A stretch of DNA of 64,000 nucleotides, taken from contig NZ_BBQM01000029.1 in NCBI RefSeq assembly GCF_000876015.1, forward strand, positions 85,218 through 149,217, read 5' to 3'. A program made the translations under genes and the position numbers. This DNA comes from Cupriavidus basilensis. Its GTDB lineage: Bacteria; Pseudomonadota; Gammaproteobacteria; Burkholderiales; Burkholderiaceae. Below, piece by piece: positions 28,570 to 36,341 of the stretch. Each line of letters begins with the position of its first letter. Position 1 is the first letter of the stretch. A model generated the notes under the pieces. The model had not been told where the DNA came from. It ran no database searches and worked only from the letters and a program-made list of their open reading frames with translations.

Positions 28570-29085
28570 ATGACATTGATTACCGACGAAGTCCGCCGGC
28601 ACATCGGCATGCAGGGTGAGCGCAGGCCCGCCTGCGACGCCGTCGAGCGCGGCGCCGTGCGGCGCTATGCCCAGGCCATCATGGACGCGGATCCGGCCTA
28701 TATGGATGACCGCCATCCCCGTCATGGCGGCGCGGTGGCGCCCCCGCTGTATCCGGCGTTCCTGTTCCGGCTGCCGTATGGCGCGGGCGACCCGCTGAGC
28801 GAGCGCGCGCAGGACCCCGATTTCGACGGCCTCGTCACCGCCGTCGGCAGCGGATTGCCGGAGCTGCCGCTCCACGGGATGGCCCTGCTCAACGGCGGCG
28901 CCGAGATCGAGCTGCTTCGCTACGCGCGCCACGGCGAGCGGATCTACCAGCAGTCGCGCTACGCCGACATCTACGAACGCGAGTCCCGCTCCGGTCCGAT
29001 GATCATGGTGGTCATCGAGACCACCTATGAGACGGAATCCGGCGAGCCGCTGATGCGGGTGAAAAAAACGCTGATCAGGAGATAA
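28570..29085 (+). CDS. MaoC-like hotdog protein (FAS1-like dehydratase domain), subunit A
   Basis: Single hotdog-fold domain of 171 residues that matches the N-terminal dehydratase/MaoC half of two-domain hydratases: RRYAQAIMDADPAYMDD, APPLYPAFLFRLPYG and YTRVIETTYETES-like strands toward the end. It sits 4 bp before a second hotdog gene, and the pair probably forms a heteromeric enoyl-CoA hydratase, as seen for mesaconyl-CoA and steroid side-chain hydratases. Its strong SD is AGGAGGAG. Acts after CoA activation and oxidation, by inference. Confidence 0.75.
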   Translation: MTLITDEVRRHIGMQGERRPACDAVERGAVRRYAQAIMDADPAYMDDRHPRHGGAVAPPLYPAFLFRLPYGAGDPLSERAQDPDFDGLVTAVGSGLPELPLHGMALLNGGAEIELLRYARHGERIYQQSRYADIYERESRSGPMIMVVIETTYETESGEPLMRVKKTLIRR

Positions 29086-29089
29086 GACC

Positions 29090-29578
29090 ATGAGCTCTCG
29101 CAGGAACTTCGAAGACGTCGGCATCGGTGACGACCTCTCCCCGCTGATGAAAGGGCCGCTGACCACCGCGCACCTGATGCGCTGGTCGGCCGCGGTCGAG
29201 AACTGGCACAAGATCCACTACGACCTGCCGTTCGCCCAGCAGCACGACGAACTGCCCGGCTTGCTGATCAACGGTTCTCTCAAGCAGCAATTCATCGCCG
29301 AATACCTGAAGGCGTGGGCCGGGTCCGCGGGCTGGGTCTGGAAGATCGGCTTCCAGTTCCGCGCCATGAACCTGGTGGGCGAGCGGCTCGCCCTGTGGGG
29401 CAAGGTCGTGAACACGCGCCGCGCCGAGGCCTTCGGGCTTGTCGACCTGGAGCTGGGAATCCGCGACGAAACGCAGAAGGAATCCACGCCGGGCACGGCG
29501 GTGATCGCCTTGCCGTACCGCGACGGAGAACCCGTGCCTTACCCGTTCGTCGCGCCCGCCGAACCCGCGTCGGTGTGA
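29090..29578 (+). CDS. MaoC-family hotdog hydratase, subunit B
   Basis: Single hotdog domain of 162 residues. The hydratase-2 motif region reads RWSAAVENWHKIHYDLPFA. The catalytic His is kept, but the usual Asp of the D-x-N-P-x-H pattern aligns with Asn (and the Asn with His), so activity may depend on the partner subunit or on a shifted residue. It follows subunit A by 4 bp. Function as enoyl-CoA hydratase or dehydratase is a family inference. Confidence 0.75.
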   Translation: MSSRRNFEDVGIGDDLSPLMKGPLTTAHLMRWSAAVENWHKIHYDLPFAQQHDELPGLLINGSLKQQFIAEYLKAWAGSAGWVWKIGFQFRAMNLVGERLALWGKVVNTRRAEAFGLVDLELGIRDETQKESTPGTAVIALPYRDGEPVPYPFVAPAEPASV

Positions 29579-29595
29579 ATCCAAGAGCCATTCCC

Positions 29596-30480
29596 ATGAC
29601 CAAACTGAGTTACGAAATCGAGATCGCCTGCCAGGAGATCGATCAATTGGGCGAGTGCCCCATGTGGCATCCGACCGAGCACCGGCTGTACTGGGTCGAC
29701 ACCCGCCGCCCGGCCCTGCGCCGGCTCGAGGCCGACGGCACCACGCGTACGTGGGAGATGCCGAGCAACATCGGCTCCTTCGTGTTCGCGCGCGATGGCG
29801 GCATCGTGGTGGCGCTCAAGCAGGGCTTCTGCCGGCTCGATCCGGCGACCGGGGCGCTGACCACGATCGTCCACCCGGAACCGCAGTTGCCGGAGAACCG
29901 CCTGAACGACGGCCGCTGCGACCGGCGCGGGCGCTTCTGGTGCGGCACGCGCGACGCGGGCAATGAAAATCCCGGCGGCTCGCTGTACCGGCTCGATCCC
30001 GACGAGAGCGTGCACAAGATGGACAGCGGCTTCATCGTGTCCAACGGCATGGCCTTCAGTCCGGACGACAAGACGCTCGTGTTTGGCGACAGCCGCGGCG
30101 ACACCATCTGGCGCTACGACTTCGATCTGGACACCGGCGCCATCAGCAACAAGCGGGTGTACCTGGATACCCGCGGCCTGCCGTGGCGCGTGGATGGCGC
30201 CACGTTCGATGCCGACGGCTATTACTGGTGCGCGCTCATCGGCGATGGCGCGGTGGGACGGTTCGATCCGCACGGCCGGCTGGAGCGGATGGTCCGGCTG
30301 CCCGTCAGCCATCCCACCATGTGCAACTTCGGCGGCGCGGGGCTGGACGTGCTGTACGTGACGTCGACCTCGGTGCTGGTGCCCGATGCGTCGCGCGCGT
30401 CGCAGCCGCTGGCCGGCGCGGTGTTCGCCATCCACGGGCTTGGCGCGCGCGGGGTGCCGGAGCCGTTTTTCTCCGGCTGA
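29596..30480 (+). CDS. SMP-30/gluconolactonase-family lactonase
   Basis: Six-bladed beta-propeller metal lactonase of 294 residues. Metal ligands are recognisable: Glu in LGECPMWHP (about 19), Asn in SNGMAFSPDDKTL (about 150) and Asp in VDGATFDADGYYW (about 199-205). LNDGRCDRRGRFWCGT is the family signature. Such enzymes open sugar or other gamma/delta-lactones to hydroxy acids. In this cluster it would make a free carboxylate for the CoA-transferase, an inference that makes a lactone a plausible entry substrate. The gene lies 17 bp after the MaoC gene. Confidence 0.85.
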   Translation: MTKLSYEIEIACQEIDQLGECPMWHPTEHRLYWVDTRRPALRRLEADGTTRTWEMPSNIGSFVFARDGGIVVALKQGFCRLDPATGALTTIVHPEPQLPENRLNDGRCDRRGRFWCGTRDAGNENPGGSLYRLDPDESVHKMDSGFIVSNGMAFSPDDKTLVFGDSRGDTIWRYDFDLDTGAISNKRVYLDTRGLPWRVDGATFDADGYYWCALIGDGAVGRFDPHGRLERMVRLPVSHPTMCNFGGAGLDVLYVTSTSVLVPDASRASQPLAGAVFAIHGLGARGVPEPFFSG

Positions 30481-30556
30481 ACCGGCATGGCCGGCGCGGT
30501 GCCGGATGGGTTCATCAGCAATCGATGCCAACAGAAACATTGCCGAGGAGTTTGAG

Positions 30557-31543
30557 ATGTCTGATTTTCCGAAGTTTGTCCAGATCAACGAGGAGGGGCC
30601 CCGCGAGGGTTTTCAGATCGAGAAGGGAAACATCCCGACCGAGCGAAAGATCGCGCTGATCGACGCACTGTCCGAGACCGGGCTGAAGCAGATCCAGACG
30701 GTGTCCTTCGTCAACCCGCGGCGCGTGCCCGGCATGGCGGACGCGGAGGCCGTGGTCCGAGGGTTCCGGCGCAAGGAAGGCGTGCGCTACACGGCGCTCT
30801 GGCTGAACGACAAGGGATTCCAGCGTGCGCTGGCGAGCGGGCGGCTGGACTTCCGCGGCTCGATCTCCACCACCGCTTCCGCCCAGTTCCTGGCCCGCAA
30901 TCAGCAGCGCACGCAGGAAGAGAACCTGGCCGCGCAGCGCGCCATGATGGCCTTGTTCAAGGCCAGCGGCGTGAACGTGGACCGCGGCAGCGTGATGGCC
31001 GCCTTCGGCTGCAACTACCAGGGCGAGGTCCCCGTCGACGCGGTGCTGCGGCAGGTCGACGCGATCATGGACATCGGCCGGGAGCATGGTTGCGACATCG
31101 GCGAGGTCTCGCTGGCCGACACCATGGGGTGGGCGACGCCCGAAGCCATCAAGCGCGTCGTCGGCGCGGTCAGGGAGCGCTACCCGGCGCTGCGCGTCGG
31201 GCTGCATCTGCATGACACGCGCGGCATGGGAATCGCCAATGCCTACGCCGGGCTGCAGATGGGGGTCGACCTGTTCGACGCCACCATCGCCGGCCTGGGC
31301 GGCTGCCCGTTCGCGGCAAACCAGGGCGCCGCGGGCAACGTGTGCACGGAGGATCTTGCCTTCATGCTGGCCGAGATGGGCATCGAGACCGGGCTCGATC
31401 TCGACGCGCTGATCGCCGCGGCGGAGCTGGCCGAGGACATCGTCGGGCATCCGCTGCCGGGCAGCCTGAAAGTCGCCGGGAGTCTCGACGTGCTGCGCCG
31501 CCGCGTCGCCGCACGCGCGGAAAACGCGACGGGGGCGGCATGA
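30557..31543 (+). CDS. HMG-CoA lyase-like protein (DRE-TIM metallolyase)
   Basis: TIM-barrel retro-aldol lyase of 328 residues. The C-terminal half keeps family residues: HLHDTRG with the metal histidines (about 216-222) and GLGGCPFAANQGAAGN with the loop cysteine (about 247). The N-terminal motif reads EEGPREGFQIEK rather than EVGPRDGLQNE, so the metal-binding Asp is a Glu; the mid motif is AAFGCNYQG rather than CALGCPYEG. It therefore belongs to a divergent branch and probably cleaves a 3-hydroxyacyl-CoA other than HMG-CoA. SD GAGGAG precedes the ATG. Its stop overlaps the aldolase start. Confidence 0.82.
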   Translation: MSDFPKFVQINEEGPREGFQIEKGNIPTERKIALIDALSETGLKQIQTVSFVNPRRVPGMADAEAVVRGFRRKEGVRYTALWLNDKGFQRALASGRLDFRGSISTTASAQFLARNQQRTQEENLAAQRAMMALFKASGVNVDRGSVMAAFGCNYQGEVPVDAVLRQVDAIMDIGREHGCDIGEVSLADTMGWATPEAIKRVVGAVRERYPALRVGLHLHDTRGMGIANAYAGLQMGVDLFDATIAGLGGCPFAANQGAAGNVCTEDLAFMLAEMGIETGLDLDALIAAAELAEDIVGHPLPGSLKVAGSLDVLRRRVAARAENATGAA

Positions 31544-32367
31544 GCGCGCCGGCGGAGGACTTCCAGCGGGCGCCGGTGAATGCGTTCAAGCGCCGCCTGC
31601 GTGCGGGCGAAACGCTGATCGGCATCTGGGCGGGCCTGGCGAGCCCGTACTCGGTCGAGATCTGCGCGGCGTCGGGCATGGACTGGGTACTCATCGACGG
31701 CGAGCATGCCCCCAACGACGTGCGCAGCATTCTCGGGCAGTTGCAGGCCGTCGCATCCCATCGCGCCGCGCCGGTGGTGCGCCCGCCCAGCGGCGAGGCC
31801 TGGATGATCAAGCAGTACCTCGACATCGGCGCCCAGACGCTGCTGGTTCCGATGGTGGACACGGCGCAGCAGGCCCGGGCGCTGGTCGCGGCAACGCGCT
31901 ATCCGCCGCTTGGCGTGCGCGGCGTGGGCGCGGCCCTGGCGCGCGCCTCCTGGTTCGGCCGCCGCGGCGACTACATCGCAAGTGCCGACGAGCAGATCTG
32001 CCTGCTGGTGCAGGTCGAGACCTCGACCGCCCTCGAACACCTGGTGGATATCGCACGGACCGACGGCGTCGACGGCGTCTTCATCGGCCCGGCCGATCTG
32101 GCGGCCTCGCTCGGCCATCCCGGCAACCCGTCGCACCCCGCCGTGCAACAGGCGATCGAAGGCGCCATCGCCAGCATCGCCGCCGCCGGCAAGGCGCCCG
32201 GCATTCTGACCAGCGATCCCGCGCTGGCGCGCCGGTATCTGGAACTGGGCGCCCGCTTTGTCGCCGTGGGCACCGACGTCACGCTCTTGGCGCGCGGCAT
32301 CGACAGTCTGGCCGGCCACTTCGGCCGTGGAAGAGGAGGAGAGCACAACCCGCAAGGCACGTACTGA
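31540..32367 (+). CDS. HpcH/HpaI-family class II aldolase
   Basis: Aldolase of 275 residues in the HpaI/GarL/CitE-like superfamily. WVLIDGEHAPNDVRSIL near residue 46-62, the metal Glu in LLVQVETSTALEHL and the metal Asp in GVFIGPADLAASLG are visible. It cleaves 4-hydroxy-2-oxo acids to pyruvate (or glyoxylate) and an aldehyde, or citramalyl-CoA-like esters in related enzymes. The ATG overlaps the lyase stop, so the two C-C-cleaving enzymes are made together. Order of action is unknown. Confidence 0.85.
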   Translation: MSAPAEDFQRAPVNAFKRRLRAGETLIGIWAGLASPYSVEICAASGMDWVLIDGEHAPNDVRSILGQLQAVASHRAAPVVRPPSGEAWMIKQYLDIGAQTLLVPMVDTAQQARALVAATRYPPLGVRGVGAALARASWFGRRGDYIASADEQICLLVQVETSTALEHLVDIARTDGVDGVFIGPADLAASLGHPGNPSHPAVQQAIEGAIASIAAAGKAPGILTSDPALARRYLELGARFVAVGTDVTLLARGIDSLAGHFGRGRGGEHNPQGTY

Positions 32368-32429
32368 TTTTCTGGTCCATCCCGCGCCTGTCCGCTCGGC
32401 AGACCAACGAGGCACCAAAGGAGACATAA

Positions 32430-33407
32430 ATGAAATACAAAAGACTGGGAGTACTCATCGCAGCCACCGCGCTTGGCGCCGCCGTCTGGTCGCAGGCGGC
32501 CATCGCGTCGGGCGCGTATCCGGACAAGCCCGTGCGGCTGATCATTCCGTTCGCGCCCGCCGGCACCACCGACGTGCTCGGGCGCATCCTGGCCAAGAAG
32601 CTGACGGAGGCCAGCGGCCAGCCGTTCGTCGTCGACAACCGTCCGGGCGCCGGGGGCAACATCGGCATGGACGCCGTGGCCAAGGCCGATCCCGATGGCT
32701 ACACGCTCGGCATGATCATCACGTCGCACGCGATCAACGTCAGCATGCCGCCCAAGCCGTCCTACGACGTCCTGAAGGACCTGTCGATGGTCTCGGTGCT
32801 GACGCTCTCGAACAACGTGCTGGTGGTGGGGCCGAACGTTCCGGCGCATTCCGTCAAGGAGCTGCTGGCGCTCGGGCGCTCGGGCGCGCTGCAACTGAGC
32901 TATGCGTCGTCGGGCAAGGGCACGACGCCGCATCTGTCGGGCGAGCTGCTGGGGCAGATGAGCGGCGTGAAGATGACGCATATCCCGTACCGCGGCGCGG
33001 GGCCGGCGATGGTGGACGTCATGGCCGGCGTGGTGCCCATGATGTTCGACGCCATCACGACGGGCGAGCCGCAGATCCGCTCGGGCAAGGTCCGCGCCCT
33101 GGCGGTCACGGGCAAGGCGCGCTCGCCGCTGTTGAAGGACGTTCCCACGATGGAGGAGGCAGGCCTGCCGGGATATGTGGTCGACGGATGGCTGGGCCTG
33201 GCCGCGCCGGCCAGGATGCCGGCCGAGAGAATGAAATGGCTCAGCGAGCAGGTGACCCGGATCATGGCCTCCCCCGAAATGAAGGAGTGGGTGGAGAAGC
33301 AGGGAATGATCGTGGCCAATTATTCGCCGGAGAAATCGGCGAAGTTCCTGTCCGATCAGGTCTCCCAGTGGGCCAGGGTCGTGGCCAAGAGCGAGGTACA
33401 GAAATGA
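32430..33407 (+). CDS. Bug/TctC-family periplasmic solute-binding protein
   Basis: Periplasmic binding protein of 325 residues with a clear signal peptide (MKYKRLGVLIAATALGAA, cleavage near AIASGAYP). The family signature YPDKPVRLIIPFAPAGTTDVLGRILA starts the mature part, followed by VDNRPGAGGNIGMDAVAKADPDGYTL. Bug proteins bind carboxylates and are very numerous in Burkholderiales. No TctA/TctB membrane genes are nearby, so this is an orphan that may feed a distant transporter or act in sensing. It probably binds the substrate of this pathway. SD AAGGAG lies before the ATG. Confidence 0.9.
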   Translation: MKYKRLGVLIAATALGAAVWSQAAIASGAYPDKPVRLIIPFAPAGTTDVLGRILAKKLTEASGQPFVVDNRPGAGGNIGMDAVAKADPDGYTLGMIITSHAINVSMPPKPSYDVLKDLSMVSVLTLSNNVLVVGPNVPAHSVKELLALGRSGALQLSYASSGKGTTPHLSGELLGQMSGVKMTHIPYRGAGPAMVDVMAGVVPMMFDAITTGEPQIRSGKVRALAVTGKARSPLLKDVPTMEEAGLPGYVVDGWLGLAAPARMPAERMKWLSEQVTRIMASPEMKEWVEKQGMIVANYSPEKSAKFLSDQVSQWARVVAKSEVQK

Positions 33408-34783
33408 GCACGTCCACCACCGACGACACGCTGATCCCGGGGCTGGGCGAATCCGTGGCCGGCTTCGCCACCCGCACGTTCTCGCCCGCCGTCCGGGAGA
33501 AGGCCAAGGCCTGCCTGCTGGACGCCCTGGGCCTGGCGCAGATCGCCCGCGACGAGGCCACCACGCTGGCCATGCGCGACGCGACCACGGCGCTCCCGCC
33601 GGACGCGGCCAGCCCCAGGCTCTGGCCGTACGGCATCCGCGCGGTGCTGTCCGAAGCGGTCACGGCCAACGCCGTCGCCGTGCACGCGCACTTCCACGAC
33701 GATTCCGATCCGCACTCGTGGTGCCATCCGGGTTCCCTGATCACGCCTGTCGCGGTCGGCGTGGCCGAGGCGACCGGGGCCAGCGTGGAGCGCGCGGTGC
33801 GCGGCCTGATTGCCGGCTACACGGTGCTGAACTGGCTGGGCGACCACGAGCATGTCGCGCATGCCCTGATCCAGCGTGGCGTGCGCACCAGCCCGGCCCT
33901 CGGCACCATCGGCGCCGCGGCGGCGGCCAGTGTCGTCCTGGGCCTGAGCGCGGCCCGCACTGCGAATGCGCTGGCGATCGCGGCCAGTATCACGGGCGGC
34001 ACGCTGGCGCCGCTGCGCTGCGGCTCCGACGAATGGCGCGCGCAAAACGCGCAGGCCGCGCGCGGCGGGCTGCTGGCGGCCCAGCTGGCGCAGCGCGACG
34101 TCGTCGGCGCGCGCACCGCGCTGGCCGGGCCCAAGGGATTGCTGCAGGCCCTGGCGGGACTCGATGCCGTTCCGCCGGGCTGGACGCTGCCGCTGCGCGA
34201 CGACGCCATGCTCGACATCTATGCCAAGCCCTGGGCCACGCTGGGCGACAACATGGCGGCGGTCCGCGCGGCCAGGCTGATGCATGACGAGGGCATCGAC
34301 ACCAGCCGGATAACGCGCATCGAGATCCGCATCTGGCGCGCCTATGCGGAGTACCCCGGCACCCAGTACAAGGGGCCGTTCGACCTGCCCGTCCAGGCAC
34401 TTGCCAGCACGGCGTTCGCAACCGCCGCGATGCTGGTGCTGGGCGATCTCGAATACGACGTTTCGCTGCATCGGCGTCATGACCCGGCGCTGCTGGCGCT
34501 GGTCGGAAAGACCCAAATCGTTCCCAGTGACGAGGGCACCAAGCTCGATGCCGTCCTGACGGTCCACTTCGAGGACGGCACCTCCCGCGTATGCCACGCG
34601 GCCGATGCTCCCAGGACCTGGCTCTATCACGACGCCGCCACGTCCACGCGGATCTTCGGGCAGCGGCTGGCCCGCTGCGGCCGGCAGCCGGGCACGGGCG
34701 AGGCAATCGGCGCCACCCTGTTCAGCGACGCGGCGGACGCGATGCCGATGGCTCAACTGCTCGACCGGATCATTCCGGCGTGA
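33404..34783 (+). CDS. MmgE/PrpD-family protein
   Basis: Protein of 459 residues in the 2-methylcitrate dehydratase/cis-aconitate decarboxylase superfamily. VREKAKACLLDALGLA, HAHFHDDSDPHSWCHPGSLITPVA and GTIGAAAAASVVLGLS are the recognisable core, and KPWATLGDNMAAVRAA takes the place of the usual KPYPSC.H segment. It would dehydrate a hydroxy-acid, isomerise or decarboxylate a tricarboxylic-like compound. Paralogues next to Bug and CaiB genes are frequent but mostly of unknown substrate. The ATG overlaps the binding-protein stop. Confidence 0.82.
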   Translation: MSTSTTDDTLIPGLGESVAGFATRTFSPAVREKAKACLLDALGLAQIARDEATTLAMRDATTALPPDAASPRLWPYGIRAVLSEAVTANAVAVHAHFHDDSDPHSWCHPGSLITPVAVGVAEATGASVERAVRGLIAGYTVLNWLGDHEHVAHALIQRGVRTSPALGTIGAAAAASVVLGLSAARTANALAIAASITGGTLAPLRCGSDEWRAQNAQAARGGLLAAQLAQRDVVGARTALAGPKGLLQALAGLDAVPPGWTLPLRDDAMLDIYAKPWATLGDNMAAVRAARLMHDEGIDTSRITRIEIRIWRAYAEYPGTQYKGPFDLPVQALASTAFATAAMLVLGDLEYDVSLHRRHDPALLALVGKTQIVPSDEGTKLDAVLTVHFEDGTSRVCHAADAPRTWLYHDAATSTRIFGQRLARCGRQPGTGEAIGATLFSDAADAMPMAQLLDRIIPA

Positions 34784-34840
34784 ACGGCGTGAACGCCGCT
34801 CGCCATGTTTCCCCCCATCCTTCCGTTTGAGGAAATTCCC

Positions 34841-36055
34841 GTGAATTCAACACCCAGCACCGAAAACGTATTCAAGCTTCCCGACGACGTGCAGGAGTTC
34901 TGCAACGTCGCGGCGCGCATCGTCCGCGAGGAACTGCTCCCGCTCGAGCAGCAATACCTGGCAAGCTCCGAACATGCCTATGGCGTCAAGGAAACCATCA
35001 ACCTCAAGAACGTGTTTGGCCCCGACGTGGTCGAGCGCCTGACGCGGATCTCGAAGGAAACCGGGCTGTGGAACCTGATGGTGCCGGAGGAGCACGGCGG
35101 ATCGGGGCTTTCCATGCTTGCGCAGATCGCCATCCTGGAGCAGTTCAACTACACGCCGGTGCCGTTTCCGTTCGCCAACGTCCCGAACATTCTTTACCAG
35201 TGCCGCGGGGAGCAGGTGGAGCGGTTCCTCGAGCCGGTCGTGCGCGGCGAGATGACCACGTCGTTCGCGCAGACGGAGCCGAACGCCGGTTCGGACCCCG
35301 GCGGCATGATGCAGACGCGCGCGGTGCGCGACGGCGGCGGCGACTGGATCATCAACGGCACCAAGATGTGGATTTCGATGGCGGCCGAGTCCGACATCAT
35401 CATGGTCCAGGCGGTCACCGATTCCGAAAAGCGCCAGCGCGGCGGCATCACCATGTTCCTGGTGGAGCGCGACAACCCCGGCGTGCACATCGAGGCATGC
35501 GGCATCCGCACGTGGCTCGGGCCGAAGCCGTCGCAATACGTGGTGCATTTCGACAATTGCCGGGTGAGCGGCGCGAACGTCCTCGGCGACGTGGGCGCGG
35601 GCTTCTCCCTCGGCCAGAAATGGCTGACCATCCACGACCGCCTGCTGCGCGGCCCGTATGCGCTCGGCAAGATGCAGCGCGCGCTGGACATGTCGGTGGA
35701 CTGGGCGAAGCAGCGGGTGACATTCGGCAAGCCCATTGCCGAGCGCCAGGCCATCCAGTGGAAACTGGTCGACATGTCGATCGATATCGAAGCCCTGCGT
35801 TCGCTCACCTACTCGGTGGCCGCGCGCGCCGACGCCGGCGAGGACGTGCGGACCGAGGCGGCGATGGTCAAGCTGGTCTCGACGGAGTGGGGCGCGCGCT
35901 GCGTCAACGAGGCCATCCAGGTGCATGGCGCGATGGGCGAGGCCCTGGAACTGCCGCTGACGCTGTTCTACCGCTACCTGCGCCACGCGCAGATCGGCGG
36001 CGGCACCAGCGAGATCCAGCGCGTGCTGATCGCGCGCAAGCTGCTCAAGGGCTGA
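34841..36055 (+). CDS. Acyl-CoA dehydrogenase family protein
   Basis: FAD acyl-CoA dehydrogenase of 404 residues. WNLMVPEEHGGSGLSMLAQIAILEQ, FAQTEPNAGSDPGGMMQTRAV and INGTKMWISMA form the N-terminal and FAD-binding parts, and QVHGAMGEALELPL lies near the end. The usual catalytic Glu motif (YEGT) is replaced by GGGTSEIQ, and Asp266 in TIHDRLLRG sits where long-chain and isovaleryl enzymes have theirs. The GTG at 34841 has GAGGA six bases upstream and is preferred over the in-frame ATG at 34805, which has none. It is the last gene of the IclR cluster, 57 bp after MmgE/PrpD. Confidence 0.87.
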   Translation: MNSTPSTENVFKLPDDVQEFCNVAARIVREELLPLEQQYLASSEHAYGVKETINLKNVFGPDVVERLTRISKETGLWNLMVPEEHGGSGLSMLAQIAILEQFNYTPVPFPFANVPNILYQCRGEQVERFLEPVVRGEMTTSFAQTEPNAGSDPGGMMQTRAVRDGGGDWIINGTKMWISMAAESDIIMVQAVTDSEKRQRGGITMFLVERDNPGVHIEACGIRTWLGPKPSQYVVHFDNCRVSGANVLGDVGAGFSLGQKWLTIHDRLLRGPYALGKMQRALDMSVDWAKQRVTFGKPIAERQAIQWKLVDMSIDIEALRSLTYSVAARADAGEDVRTEAAMVKLVSTEWGARCVNEAIQVHGAMGEALELPLTLFYRYLRHAQIGGGTSEIQRVLIARKLLKG

Positions 36056-36156
36056 CGCGCCTGCCGCGCCCTCGTGTCCGTGGCGGGCGCGGCCTCCGCC
36101 GGCCGGCGGGGCGCATCGGTTCCTCGGCCCTCCTGGACTGCTCGCTTCACGCTTGC

Positions 36157-36175
36157 AATGCAACTATGTTGCATT
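36157..36175. promoter_or_regulatory. Zur-like palindrome 1 upstream of the CobW gene
   Basis: Perfect inverted repeat of AATGCAAC and GTTGCATT around TAT. With the second copy 28 bp away (centre to centre) it lies about 170 bp before the CobW/ZigA-type ATG. The TGCAAC-N3-GTTGCA pattern resembles zinc-uptake-regulator boxes; assignment is by likeness and by the zinc-chaperone gene downstream. Confidence 0.5.
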
Positions 36176-36186
36176 TATGATTGCCG

Positions 36187-36201
36187 TGCAACTGAGTTGC
36201 A
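36187..36201. promoter_or_regulatory. Zur-like palindrome 2 upstream of the CobW gene
   Basis: TGCAAC-TGA-GTTGCA, the second copy of the pattern seen at 36159-36173. The 286-bp gap between the acyl-CoA dehydrogenase gene and the CobW gene holds nothing else that I can support. Confidence 0.5.
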
Positions 36202-36341
36202 AGAGAGCGTGGCTGGCGACGCGGTGGCGGCGGACCCGGAATCCGGTGCGCGGACGCGGCTTGCCGGTCCGCAGGGAGGCGCCGCACGGCGGCGGCCACG
36301 CAGCATCGACCCCGTCCGAAAGGCACCAGCAGGCACAGCCC

